A stretch of 64,000 nt of DNA from Zychaea mexicana (lineage: Eukaryota > Mucoromycota > Mucoromycetes > Mucorales > Lichtheimiaceae). Positions within the stretch are counted from its first letter, which is position 1. Every line of letters begins with the position of its first letter. Shown piece after piece: positions 11,802 through 25,100 of the stretch. The DNA is taken from positions 1 through 64,000 of the forward strand of contig NW_026516741.1 of the NCBI RefSeq assembly GCF_025766255.1. The letters run 5' to 3'. A program made the translations under genes and the position numbers. Below the pieces are notes generated by a model. It worked only from the letters and a program-made list of their open reading frames with translations, did not search any database and was not told the origin of the DNA.

Positions 11802-13787
11802 TTAATGAGCAGTCATCTTGTTGCCGACATTCGGATTCCATGTGGAAGTGGTATTATTGTCATCACTGGGAGAATTTGGGCCTTCTATACGACGCAACGC
11901 TTCGAGATAGTGATCGTGTGGGTCTTCTTCGTATAAGTCATCTTTGAGGTAGTTGCTGTACATGGCCTCAAAGTTGTTGTGGGTCATCGACGGCTGTTCC
12001 GGCTGTTCCTTTTTCGGGCGCCCGTAATAGTCTGTCGAAGAGGACCATGAGGTGACAGAAGATACACCAGATCCTTCATGGAACGAGCCCAAGGACCCAC
12101 GGGCTGACGACTTGGATGGTGATGCAGTGGACGTTGCGGCCGGCAATGGAGGAAGCGGCTCACGTGGAGGTGCTGAAGGTGGAGGTGTGTTTCTGCCATC
12201 CACTATAGGGCTCTGTCGCTGCTGCGGATGATGATGATGATGATGATCACCCGCAGTAGTAGTAGTAGTTGTAGTATTAATAGTAGGTCGGGCAAGCTCA
12301 GCCAGAATATCGAACGAAGAAGCACCAGGACGACTTGCACCAAGCTTAACCTTTTTAAGCATATCCTCACGCTCGTTGAGCAGCTGTGTTAACAATGCCC
12401 GTTTATCTTCCAGTTCTGCGCGCTGCGACTCGACTTGTTCCCGTAACGCACGTTCCGAACTACTACTATTGTTGATGTTGACATTTTCTCGGGTCGGACT
12501 TGCCAAGCTAGCATTCCGTGGTGGACGAGGGGACACCTTGGGAGACAACACTGTCGTAGTAGAAGAAACAACGAGTTTGGATTCGAGGGTTGCGATCAAA
12601 TCTTCTTGTTTTTTCAGCATTTGCTGCATTGTTTTGGTGCGAAGACGCTCTTGCTCTAGCTCGGATAGGTAGTGCTGCACGGCAATTTTAGTGCCTTGGT
12701 CTGCAGCACGGAGTTGTTCGGTGAGAAGGGCGATCTGTTGATGCTGATCCACGCTGCTGCTGTCTTTGCCGCCCCTGACGCTGCGTTCTTGAAGATGTGC
12801 TTCGGACCGATGCTCACTCTGCACGCCAAATGACGAGTTTTCATCTTCGTCGTCTTCATAAGCGTCTAGAATGTCGTGCATAAACTCGCTGTTTTCGTCA
12901 ATGTCGTCTTCCTGGTGGTCATTGATATCGGGGTTATTGTTATGATAATCGTCGAGCAGATGGTCCTGTTGCTCCTGTTGCTGCTTGTCTTGATTAAAAA
13001 TGCCAGACAGTCGATGCTGAAATACAGGAGAAACAGGGGTATCAAGGCTGCCTTGACGTTCACGATACATTCGCAACTCTTGCTCCAAGCCATCTCGCTC
13101 TTCAGACACCTGCTCAAGCTTTTGTGCAAGGTACTCCACTCGAATCTCATAATCGCGGACTTTGGTCGAGTCCACTTCATAAGTGGCAACCTCGCTTTTG
13201 AGTGTTTTGAGCTCTTGCTCGGCAGCTTCTGCTTTTGCGACCGATTCCTGATACAGGGCCGTCAGTTCTTCAGACAGCATATCAACGGATGTTCGGGTCA
13301 TGCCAGTAGGAGCGTTCCTTGTTGTAGTACGTGGTGGTGGTGATGGTGATGACGATGATGATTTTGCTGTTGCTATTGTTGTTGTTGTTGTTGTTGCCGG
13401 AACAACCTTGGGTCGGGTGGGTGATTGTGGTGAGCACTGTTGTTTAATATGGTGCTGGTCATTGTTATTGACAGGCGATCTAGAAGTGTTTGTTTTAGAT
13501 ATAACATTGGCAGTAGCAGGAATCGGTCGTAGTGACGCTAGTTGCTGCTGTGTTGTTGACCGTTGAGGAGGAGGAGGAGGAGCAGGACGTGCAAGATTCG
13601 TATCGCTACCGAATTTGCTCATAAGCGATACTACGCCGTTACCACCGCCTGTCCTGATACGGTTCAATTCTTTGATGGCTGCTTCTGTCGTCGGCTTCTT
13701 GTTTGGTGACGCTGGGCTGGGCGATCGCTGGGTGTCCAGCTGCTCATCACTGTTGTTCAAAAAGGCGACAGCAGATAAGACGCTCAT
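11802..13787 (-). CDS. Coiled-coil, low-complexity protein of unknown function
   Basis: An intronless frame of 661 residues. It starts MSVLSAVAFLNNSDEQLD. It then has a Ser/Pro/Thr-rich part with a polyproline run (about 68-74). A first long coiled coil (about 175-250) is rich in Glu, Leu and Lys, and a very acidic Asp/Asn/Glu stretch (about 275-320) follows. Two more coiled coils lie at about 345-400 and 435-480. A His run precedes a Pro/Ser-rich segment and a conserved-looking tail (NNFEAMYSNYLKDDLYEED). I do not recognise the family. Heptad helices separated by disordered linkers suggest a scaffold or cytoskeleton-associated protein, but that is only inference. Its promoter is the 13.8-14.4 kb gap. 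Confidence 0.75.
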   Translation of the reverse strand: MSVLSAVAFLNNSDEQLDTQRSPSPASPNKKPTTEAAIKELNRIRTGGGNGVVSLMSKFGSDTNLARPAPPPPPQRSTTQQQLASLRPIPATANVISKTNTSRSPVNNNDQHHIKQQCSPQSPTRPKVVPATTTTTTIATAKSSSSSPSPPPRTTTRNAPTGMTRTSVDMLSEELTALYQESVAKAEAAEQELKTLKSEVATYEVDSTKVRDYEIRVEYLAQKLEQVSEERDGLEQELRMYRERQGSLDTPVSPVFQHRLSGIFNQDKQQQEQQDHLLDDYHNNNPDINDHQEDDIDENSEFMHDILDAYEDDEDENSSFGVQSEHRSEAHLQERSVRGGKDSSSVDQHQQIALLTEQLRAADQGTKIAVQHYLSELEQERLRTKTMQQMLKKQEDLIATLESKLVVSSTTTVLSPKVSPRPPRNASLASPTRENVNINNSSSSERALREQVESQRAELEDKRALLTQLLNEREDMLKKVKLGASRPGASSFDILAELARPTINTTTTTTTAGDHHHHHHPQQRQSPIVDGRNTPPPSAPPREPLPPLPAATSTASPSKSSARGSLGSFHEGSGVSSVTSWSSSTDYYGRPKKEQPEQPSMTHNNFEAMYSNYLKDDLYEEDPHDHYLEALRRIEGPNSPSDDNNTTSTWNPNVGNKMTAH

Positions 13788-14407
13788 GGCAGCTATTGGT
13801 TATGAGGATGTCAAGACGCTCTCGTTTTGTCCGTCCGTCCGCCCTTTCGTGTATGCTTGGCGGTTGATGAAATACAGTACGAAAGGAAAGAATAAATGGA
13901 GAAGCCGAAAATAAACACACAGGTGCTTTTTGGGGGTGTTGTTGACAATCAGGGGTTCCGCAAGAAGAAAGGAAAAGAGAGCGAAAGAGAGAAGAGACGC
14001 AACACGAAGAGAGAGGAAAAAAAGTTTAAAAGCGGCGATGGGTGGAGCGGAAAAGCAAGTTAACTTCGTCCAGCCAATAGATACGAGAGGCCGTATATTT
14101 GATGCTCGTGCGTCGTTCACGACCTTGTTCAAATATGGAAAGTTCAAGCGTGCATAGCAGGTTTGTATTAAATGTTGTGCGCAAATCTCATGTCTCACCG
14201 CAGAGCCTTCTTTTGTATACGCATATACGTTGCACTATCTAATTTTTTATTATTTACACTACCTCACGTCACTTCCTTAAAGACAAAAAGCATGTTGGCT
14301 GGATGCTCAGTAAAGTAAAGCCACCAAGTAGCCATCTTCTTCTGAAACAATGCTTCTTTGGTCTTTTTCTAGTCATTTTTATTATTGTTACATTTGTTTA
14401 GCGCGCA
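13788..14407. other. Intergenic between coiled-coil gene and MED16
   Basis: Upstream region of the minus-strand coiled-coil gene and 3' flank of MED16. A purine-rich plus-strand tract at 13960-14030 (C/T-rich on the minus strand) is a likely leader or promoter pyrimidine tract for the gene starting at 13787. No gene is seen. Confidence 0.5.
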
Positions 14408-17400
14408 CTAAGAATAAGACGAACGGCTGGCTTGCCGGAACGGAACGTTGGTGAACAGGCCACCACAGATACACCGGCGTTGCAAACTACGATACCACAG
14501 CGCATAAGAGCAGGGATCCGTGCTACTGATGCCGGCCATGGCGTGCTGCTGACAGCGCACACATCGCCATACATGCTTGGCTGTCGAAGGTATCCGTCGC
14601 TTCTGTATGACATCAATCGTATCATCCGTGTCGCGTTCTAGGTATATAGCTGGCTGTGCACATTTCTCAGCAAACTCAGTAGTGATTTTCCGCAGCTTGT
14701 CTATCTTGTCGGATGGGAGCCTTGAGTGAAGTAACAGGTCCCAACTGTTTCGTGGTTCTGCAGATACATAAGAACAATACATGTGTATAGCATGTGAGAC
14801 GATAAATCATGGAAGAACGTTTGAATAAACACACTTACGCTTGTCATCATCATCATCGGCACCATCCAATGCTTTTAAGAATGCCAACATGTCCTGCAAA
14901 GAGACCGGCTCGCTTTTGAGGACGTTGCTGGCGTACTTTTGCAGTAACGGCATCGATTCTGGAAGATGCTGGAGCTCATAGGATGATGAACGAGTGAAAC
15001 GTACAAACTCGAACACCATCACTAGAATCTTGCATAAAGCTAACCGTGACTCTTTGTGGTAAAGCAACACAGCATGTGAAGGTCGTGCAGAGATATCGGC
15101 AAATTCTAAGATACGTGGGATTGTTAGTTGGTTTTGAATTTGACAGGAATAAACTAGAGCTTACTTGAACTTTTTGGCCGTTTGCAGTTAAACAATGTAT
15201 TCCATTTGCGCAGTATCCATCGCACAAAGTCCAGAGTCCATGTTGTCAAGGATATCAAAGACCATAAACTATCTAGTGAGTGAGAGCACGCGACGCATAA
15301 TTTAGTTATTTACAAGTTACGTATCAGCAGTGAAATTCATTCTATTTACCTGCTTCGAATTCCAGACTCTTTCCTTCTTCCGAAATCTTTAAGTCGTCTA
15401 AAAAAGAGTAATAGCTAGATATCAGTATTTATTCTACAGGTAGACATTGTCAAACGGGTCGATCATAGACAGAAATATGCACATACTTAACATTTTAGAT
15501 ACTGTCGCGTAATCTGACCGACAACTGCCTACGAAACATTCAAGTATGATAGGCAGTTGAATGGCTTTGCTCAGATTGACATATTGTATGTTCGTTGAAG
15601 ATAGTCGGCTAGCAATTGATCGATTAATTTTCTTACCAGAGTCAATCTGCACTTTTTCTTTCCTTCCCTCTCTCTCCTTTTCTCATACGCTTAGGCGATA
15701 GCACTTACCGACAAGTTCCTAAAGCTAAACCATACGCTCGGCCTTGCTGCGGTAAATTCCAATCCCGTATTCCAGAAAGCGTATCGGGCTTTGGAGAAAT
15801 CAGAACATCATCGATTCGGTTCTGGATACAATAAACTTGATATGACAACATAGCATTACTGATAATATCTTCAGCCGTGTTTTCTGGTTTATATTTACTG
15901 CTTAGTTGGTTTGTTGTCATATTTTGACGTACAGAGATTATCATCATTCGTATTCATGTTGTTTTACCTTTCATGCCGGGTAACTGGCTTAGCCGCACCA
16001 ACTCGGAGATCAGGTCCAGATCGTCGGATTGGTTCAGTAAAGTGAGCTTTAACAGTTTGCTGATCATTGATAGTTGGTCTACATGATCCGTTATACAAAC
16101 ATTTGTTAATATCAACTTCTTTGCCTCGCTGCAATTATCATTATAAATCACTGAAAAAATATACGTTTGTTCTACCTGAATGGTTACTGTTGCTGGAATC
16201 AGTATTCGTTATGCGAATAACGGCCAATCTTCCGGAATACAGTATACTGATGACATGCGTTTCGTTCGGCGACATGGTTAATCCAGCGACGGCATCGGGA
16301 TCATCATTGTCTCTGTATGTGCGTGGAGGGCCTGCTTGCCAAAAATCCGTGCCGATGGATTCCTCAAGTTGACCCGAATTGGATCGGCTACGTGCCACAC
16401 CGGGGTATCTGTCGTCACGAAATTCGATGTGTACACTGCCATCAGATAGACCAAGAACAATGCCGGCGTACCGCGTGCCTGATATAGAAGTGACGAATCG
16501 ATTCGGTATAGAAAATCCTGAGACATACTCCAGGCTCTATGCAATCGTTTCCGGATAATATATCGATCATCAGATTCAGCATACAATCAGCCATAAATGC
16601 ACTGGCAACGTTAACTCACCAATCGTTCTGAAACCATAACAGTTCCACTAAAGTTGTCGCTCGCTATCACGTCGCCTGCTACTTTTTCTGTCTTGAGTTG
16701 TAAAGCCCATTTGCTAAAGAAACCACTACCACCTAAAATATAGAGTTTAATTCTGAATTCTCGTATTGCTGCTCTGCTCGTGGTGTACGATACAGATTTG
16801 ATTTCTCGATTAACTTACTATCTGCATTGGCAAATGCAACAGCGAGTTCAATGCCAGACTGTTTCCGAAGCAACAGGATTTGTGATACACCAAACACTCC
16901 TTTTGTAAAATCGCCCAAAGTTGATGCCAGACTTTGAGCACTCAGAATAAGCTTAGCAATTGATTGACAGAATATAGCGCCTTCATTGGCTCGGCCGGGG
17001 AATCGTAACCGGATCCTGTATAGGTGAATTGCGTTTGGTTTGATATTGGCTTGTTGTGCAGCTAAAAGCAAACTCCCATCTATCAATTGTAATTTATCAT
17101 TAGCCTGAAAAAAACAACTGATAATGAACGGTTCGATACAATTATTTGATTGATGACGGAGAAAAAAGTACCATGATCAAAAGTCATTGACGCATGCGAT
17201 ATCCGGAACCATTTGCCCGAATTGCTCAAGTCCATGCCGAAACAACCAATATCTGCACGGTTCTGTCCATTGTGTCCAGTCTGTGGTAGCATCGTTGAAA
17301 ACTGCGAGAAGATCTTTCGACCTTGTTGATAATGAACACTGACCTCGCCGTGGACTGTTACTGCAACAAATGCAAAATAGCCATATATGTTCCGTGGTCC

Positions 17401-18209
17401 AACCAGCGGTTCTCGTACAAACTTTTCCTGCTGTGTTTGATCTGCAAGTGGTATATCATACTAAACAATTTGAAGGTTAGCGAATCCATTTTCTTCTACT
17501 CTTTAGAAAGAATAAATCTCACCAATCGATCGGTATTAAGCCATAGTAAGGCCGCTGGTGGTTGATGCAAATTGACACTATATGCCATCGTCCAGTTATC
17601 CGATGAATTCTATTATCCGATGATATACAAAGTTGATTGGCGAGCCAAACGTGTGCGTCAGCATAAATACAAACAAGCAACTCTTTGTCTTAACATATAA
17701 TAGAACATTTTGCGAAAAAAAAAAACAAAACATACACCCAAAATCCAGAGTGCAATTCTGCCCGTCTCATCTGCTGAAGCGAGCGTTGTGCCTTTTTGAT
17801 TCCATACGAGATGCGTAATCGTATGCTGATCGTGGTATTGTTCGGCCAATCGTAACGGCGTTTTGTTCAAAATGACTTTGTTGGAGTTAGTGGCAATATT
17901 TGACGAAAGAGTAGGTTTCAAAAAATTGCTGGTTGCTGCAGTTGTAGCCGCATTAACCGTTGTAGTAGTTGACGTTGAGGGCAAATCGAGTGTATAATGA
18001 TCGCCAGTGAATGCATGGATGCCTGGGCCATTGGGTTGTGGGGGGGTTGTGACAACGACACTGTGCGTGGATGTACATATATGCTGTGGTGCCTGGCGAT
18101 GTAGCATATTGGATAATATGCATTTGGTAGGGTATCGTGCTATGGGAGTTGGTGTCGGAATCGGCTCGACGCGTCTACGTTTTTTTGGATTCAGTTCTTC
18201 AACAACCAT
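14408..18209 (-). CDS. MED16: Mediator complex subunit 16 (Med16/Sin4)
   Basis: A multi-exon gene of roughly a dozen exons. Med16 is a tail-module subunit of Mediator, which links activators to RNA polymerase II. Exon 1 (18209-17737) has a basic start (NPKKRRR, a likely nuclear signal) and a WD-type repeat, 'ITHLVWNQKGTTLASADETG'. Later exons give NWTMAYSVNLHQPPAALLWL (17609-17523), then VREPLVGPRNIYGYFAFVAV and WFRISHASMTF (17460 to about 17172). More blade segments (HLYRIRLRF; GIVLGLSDGSVHIEF; AGLTMSPNETHVISI) precede helical C-terminal exons. The last exon ends with a Cys-rich block, WRCVRCQQ and RRCICGG, as in animal and plant Med16. The exact splice near 17100 is unresolved because the obvious acceptor TTTTTTTCAG does not keep phase with donor GTACTT. 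Other ends from 14.8 to 16.2 kb are approximate. Confidence 0.85.
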
Positions 18210-18490
18210 TTTTCTGAGGCCAGTAGTAGTAGAAGAAAGGAAACAAGTAGAGGAAGCAGTAGTGCAAGGACTGGACGCGAAAGAAAGAAAGAAAAGAAAA
18301 AGGGCCGATTTGGTTGTAGCAAGTGAAGCACCGTCACTAGCCTCTCAGCGATAGCCGCGCCTCCTTTCAAAAAAAAAATTAGTGGGCGCGTTTTTTTTTA
18401 TTGTTAAAGCTCTTTTTTCTTTCCTGCTCTCTCTCAGTCTTTCTCCCTTCCTCTTTTTTTTTTGTCATCACAACCTTTTCACTGTTTACA

Positions 18491-19259
18491 ATGTCGGATC
18501 GTAACTCAATGCAGTCAAAGCTTGCGGCTCTTGCAAAGAAGAGACGCAAAGACGACGGTGAGTCGCCTCAACCCAAGAAAACAAAGGTGTCGTCCAAACC
18601 CACTTCTAAAAAAGAAAGGTAGGCAATACTCGACTTTCTCTCTCTCTCTTATCTTTTATTTGTGTTTCTGACACACTCAAAAAAATTGTTTACAATCCAG
18701 CAACTCCTCCAAGGCTTCCGCACCACAAAAGAACCGCAAGCGCCCTGCTACCAAGGATCCCTTTGTTGTAGATAGCGATGAAGAGGAAGATGACGTCGAT
18801 GAAAGTGAAGGTACTGTACTCGCCTCATTTTTAGTGTTTATAAGACCATTCGCTGAACTACCATTGGTATTACAATAGAAGAAGATGACGACGAAGACGG
18901 TAGCGACGTCGCCTCGTCAGATGAAGAAGTCTTGAGAAAGAAAAAGAAGCCTGTGAAGAAGGAAAAGAAGGTTGAGCGTAAGAAGAGCAGCAGCAGCAGC
19001 AGCAGCCAGAAGGTCAAGAAAGGCAGTGATGACGAGGCCTCTGGTGCGGAAGACAAAAGCGACATCTCAGGTAACGAGCTACAGTGGTGATGATGATAGA
19101 TCACATCATAGTTCGACTAACTCTTGTCCGTTCAAATACCGCACAGACGATGAATTGGGAGCACTGGACACGTCTGTAATCATTCCAGGCGGCCGACGGA
19201 CACGCGGTCGAAAGATCGACTATCGCCAATTTGGCGCAGATCCCGAGGATGAGGAATAA
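18491..19259 (+). CDS. CHZ1: Histone H2A.Z chaperone Chz1
   Basis: Four exons, 18491-18618, 18701-18810, 18879-19070 and 19147-19259, keep phase and give 180 residues. Chz1 binds H2A.Z-H2B dimers and helps deliver them for exchange by the SWR1 complex in the nucleus. Residues 1-60 are basic (KKRRKDDGE, KKTKVSSK, KNRKRPATK, likely nuclear import). The middle is alternately very acidic (DEEEDDVDE, EEDDDEDGSD) and Lys-rich with a run of seven Ser. The C-terminus carries the CHZ motif: DDELGALDTSVIIPGGRRTR followed by GRKIDY. The start ATG follows the spliced-gene context ACAATG. It is divergent from MED16 (281 bp between starts) and convergent with the sirtuin (88 bp between stops). Confidence 0.9.
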
Positions 19260-19347
19260 AGGGGAATGTGAGAGTGTTGTAACTGTGTGAATGTGAAAGG
19301 ATATCTTCTTTATTATCGTTATTTTGTTAAAAAACATGCTGTTCGCA

Positions 19348-20875
<1,528 letters not shown>

Positions 20876-21336
20876 TCTAAATAAGTTACTGCAAGTTGTC
20901 CGGAAGAGAAAAGAAAAAAGAACTGCTGGTGTGCGGGGGATTGTAATAATTCGGTCTGAGCCCACATAACGCGCCACAACCACAGCATGCATAGTGACCC
21001 ATCCCTCTCTACACCAGCTTTGTCCTACATAGTGCCACCCGATCCAAGTATGGTTTCATTCGATTCATATTCTTTGTTAGATAGTGACTCTGGCACGTCT
21101 ACTGTCCGTTATTATTTTCACTATGTGCTATTAATTTGGCTATTTAGCAACTGAAGAGTAGATCTTAGTATTGTCCAAGTAATTTAACTACGCTGGCTCT
21201 TTGGTGTTCTTCTCCCATTCTTGGCTCACGTGACAGCTATGGATCCTGTTGCCGTCAACAGTGCGGACCCGGGCCGAAATCAGCGCGTGACTCTTTTCTT
21301 TGTGCCGGTGTTTGAAATCTGGACTAGGAATAAAGA
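20876..21336. other. Intergenic between sirtuin and RNase P RNA
   Basis: Shared upstream region of the minus-strand sirtuin and the plus-strand RNase P RNA. It contains a CACGTG E-box-like hexamer near 21227. No gene is seen. Confidence 0.5.
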
Positions 21337-21346
21337 TATAAAAAGG
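21337..21346 (+). promoter_or_regulatory. TATA box of the RNase P RNA gene
   Basis: TATAAAAAGG ends 29 bases before the inferred RNA 5' end at about 21375, the usual spacing for upstream TATA elements of small-RNA genes. The start site itself is inferred from the P1 helix. Confidence 0.6.
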
Positions 21347-21374
21347 CACCTTGTTTGAATTTTTTTGCAACTTT

Positions 21375-21691
21375 AACAGTGAGGTGGCTTGCTTATGCTT
21401 ACGGGTAAACACACGAGAAGGCTTTGTCTTTCTATTCAACACCCGTGGGAAAGTCCGAGGAAAGCCGTAATGCTCTTGCCGGGCAGCCTGCGAAAGCGGG
21501 TGTAGGGTACCAGAAAACCATGACCTTCATCACCTATAGCTCTGGATTGGCTCTTGGGCCATGATGCTGGTGTTGTTGCGTTATTGAAAACCCCTGCTGG
21601 TGTTATGATTTGAAGTGCAATGCATAAGGCCAGTTTTTAGCTGGTAACTCAATTCGGATTACACTAGCTTCCTCGCTGTTTATCCTTTTTT
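21375..21691 (+). ncRNA. RPR1: RNase P RNA
   Basis: Catalytic RNA of nuclear RNase P, which trims tRNA 5' leaders. A long terminal helix P1 pairs 21375-21389 with 21666-21680 (14 of 15 positions, G-U included). P2 pairs CTTATGC (21392-21398) with GCATAAG (21622-21628). A P3-type stem pairs ACGGGT (21401-21406) with ACCCGT (21441-21446). Conserved region I is GGGAAAGTCC (21447-21456). A hairpin with GAAA loop lies at 21487-21500, and a CR-II-like CCAGAAAACC follows near 21510-21519. A P19-like hairpin (CCAG/CTGG, 21630-21644) precedes conserved region V, ACTCAATTCGGATTA (21647-21661). The order P2 3' strand, CR-V, P1 3' strand is that of RNase P/MRP RNAs. CR-V looks more like the RNase P than the MRP form, so I call P; MRP remains possible. 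Ends are approximate. Confidence 0.85.
21686..21691 (+). terminator. RNA polymerase III T-run terminator
   Basis: Six T residues begin five bases after the 3' strand of helix P1, as expected for Pol III termination of this RNA. Confidence 0.65.
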
Positions 21692-22124
21692 AAATCAAAT
21701 AAGAAAACGATAAAAAAAATAATATAATGAAAACTGCACTGAGGCTTTGTCTCCTTTGTGGTTTGCGTGGGCGTTTTGTGTTTTTTTTTTCACCCACCTC
21801 CCGTTCTCTTGTGCACACGTAATGGTGTTGTGTCGGAGATGGGTTTCTATCCTGTGGCTTATACATTCAAAAAAAAAACTTAAAAGGGGTCTTTTGCCGG
21901 GAACGATGTGTTTTTCTTTAACCTTACATGTCTATTGGGTTTATTGTGGGTGGTGTCCTTCCCATGGATGCTTCTCGACTCGATGGTCATTAGATTGATC
22001 GGGTATCCAGCGTATCTACCGATTGCTACGATTCACTACTGCAATTGGATCGTAGTTCTGGATTACATTTATTATATGCTTTTATTATAAAAAAAAGAAA
22101 CAGAGAAAATGATAATAATGTTAT
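21692..22124. other. 3' flank between RNase P RNA and POL2
   Basis: AT-rich, with poly(A)/poly(T) tracts, probably holding the 3' UTR of the minus-strand polymerase gene. No gene is seen. Confidence 0.5.
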
Positions 22125-25100
22125 TTACAAACTGAGAAGTGTCCACTGGACCATCTCAGAAAGATGCGTGAAATGCTGTTCTTGTGCAATGTTGGCAAAC
22201 ACTCGAAGCTTTCGTGTGAGTTCTGCCTTGTTATGAATGACCACAAAGTCGCTACCACACCGGTCGCACTGCTTCATCAAGTTCTCGCGTTTTACAACAC
22301 GGCAACGCATGCACTGCAAGTCTTGAAGTTGATACGACGTCATCCAACGCTGGACCTGGCTAACCATACGCTGTTCAATCGCCTTTTTGTCGTAGGGTGC
22401 ACAGCATCCTCGACACGGCCATGGCTTGGTTGATCCATCGGCGGCAGGCTGCAGTTCTGGGTCGCGGCAAAAGTCCAAATCGGATGGGAAGTTACAAGTC
22501 GTGCAGATAACTTCCGTGAGCTTGTAATACTCGCATGGATTACGGAATTGTGCTTCGGCGCTAAAGTCGCTTAGGCCACCAATAGCTTGCAGGGCGTTTC
22601 GTTTTAGCAGACGCACTTCGTGCTCCAATGAGCTATCTAGCCCGAGCACAGCACATATTGACTTGACACACTCTAGTACAGGGTTGGACAGTTTTAGATG
22701 GGAGCCGGATAGCTGAGGGAACTCGAACTCGGCACTATGATCTTGCTTGTGGATTGTTTCTGTCACGAACTTTAGCACTCGGGCTGTGAGCAATTCCTTT
22801 ATGAAAAGCCGCATGTGTTTCGTTCGCTCGTCTTCTTTTTCTTCCGCGCCTTGCTTGCTGTTGCCGTTGGCACCTTCCTCCCCGTCAACATCCATGGTAG
22901 CGATTTGACGACGTATATCGCGTGGATACTCGACCTTGAACTGATGCGTTTTCTTGATGTAGAGTGCGATTGTTTGTCTGAATGTTTCCTGCACTGCTGG
23001 CGGCAAATAGTACATGACGTTCCATATCATCACCACCTTGCTTTGATCATTGACCTTGCTGACCATACCGCCATGATTCTGCTCATCCATCCATACTAAC
23101 AGCTGCCAGTAGTCCACAAGATGCAAGTCGAGCACTTCGAATATACGTTTGGCTTGAATCGACCGGAATATGTATTCGCCGTACGGCATGGCACTCTCCA
23201 TCGTGTCCTTTGTAGTCGCCAAAATGACCCTGTGGAAGTTGGCAAACACCACCGTAGCTCCCAACCGCTTACATTCGGCCATAAATTGCATAAACACCTT
23301 CTTCATCAGACCGTGCACCAGCGCATACAGGGACGGATCATGCATGCTGGATTTGGGACTTTGGAGCCAGCGATGCAGCACATCGACCATGTTATCACCC
23401 ATCTGGCTGTCTTGACCAATGGATTCATGGAACCACTGCTGTACGGTGGCACGCAACACACCAAACGTCCTTGCTGAGACCATGCCATCACTAAATGCGG
23501 ATGTATTGTTGACCAATCCGTTGCTATATTCATCAAGCGTGTGCGAAGTGTTGTCGAAACCAGTCGAATCGGAGGTACCTTCAAGTTCGTTGATCAAGTG
23601 TGATTCCATGATCGTATTGAGGCAAAGACGCATTACGTCCATTTCGATACACACGTTTTGATATGCTGCAGGGTTCGAGATTTCTGGCCACTCGGGCTCT
23701 TCGACCGCATTGTCGTCTTTCTCGCGACCGCCCAAGTCAGGTTTGCTTCCAGATGACCACCATAGTAGCATATCGCTTTTGTGCAACCTGCGAGCAAAGA
23801 GAATATCGGCGATGAACGTGTATGAGTCGTCGGGTATATTGCAGAGAGGCACATTGGCGTATCGCGCTTGTTCTATTTTTTGGTCGACCCAGTTGCCAAG
23901 GTTCAAATAACTTGTCAGTGCACGTTTTACTGCCGGTTGCAGCCAGCTCAAGGCCTGCATCGAATCGACCTTATTGGAGGGTGGCATGGCCATGTAGGGG
24001 TACTCATTGATCAACCGTGCGTGTTGTGTCAGAACCGAAACGTTGCGTGGCGAACGTACGACGAGCATTGTCATTGCACCACGCCTACTGTCTCGATATT
24101 GTGCCAGAACCTTGTTGATGCCGCGTAAAGCATCCTTTTCCCGGTTACAGTACGTTGTCTCGAATTCCAAGCTGCTCTTCATCTCTACCGTGGTACTGGC
24201 GTCTGGTTTATCCTTGATCATCACGTTGTAAAATTCAGAGTACATGCGCCGGACGTTGGGCACTTGTTTGCTGCTTTCAGACACGCCAACGACAAAACAG
24301 TGTGATTTTGGAAGCGCTGCACCCATCAGGATAAACAAGTGCCGGTTCTCCATGCTGACATGATGGAGATACACATATTGGAATTCTTTGGCTGAGTCAA
24401 AGTATCTGGATTTTGCGTCTAGTTGAGGCACAAGATCGAGCACGTTGAATTGATCCTCTATCCGGCTGCTGCCGGTCAGATCTTTTTTGAGCTTGCACTG
24501 GTTACCAAGTAACAAAAGTGCACGGATAATAAGTGGCAGACTGGTTTCGTAGGCTCCCTCTGTGGCAGGGTCGTTGAAAATGCTTGCAATTTTGCCAATT
24601 TCGGCCTGAAAATCTGCCTCTGACATGGCAATTTCAAATAGATTAAGGCATGGACGCGAACGTGGCAGTGTACGCACACACTTGGCGACTTGGCATGTAG
24701 GTCCGTGCTTGGCAAGTGTACTTGGCGCTTCTTCACGGCTGTTCAGATAGAAAATACGCGGTACCTGCAAACTGATAGTGGTCAGCCTTCCTTGAACCAT
24801 AGCCCACATCTTGAATTCGCCAGGCGTATCTGTTCCGGCAATCTGGATCAGTTCCCATGCGCTGCTCACGAGCGAGCCTGTCTGTCGTCTAAAGTAGCCA
24901 CCAACGTCTCCTTGCTTTGCAGCTGGTTGGGATGCACCATATGTTTCTCGGTTCTTTGCGCGCATAACACGTTGCCGCTTCCACTTGCGTTTTTGAAATT
25001 CCAAAAACCCTTGGTAGTCTGTGTGCATGTCAGGCATGTTCTCAGGTCGATCTTCTTCTGGAAGCGGGCCGTCTTCTTCGATAGTAGGTGCTGAAGCTTG

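Noticed and set aside
17083..17172. Apparent frameshift in MED16 near TFDHG.
   Set aside because: The conserved frame resumes 70 bases later after a clear TTTTTTTCAG acceptor. An unusual donor or small exon is more likely than a broken gene, but I could not settle it.
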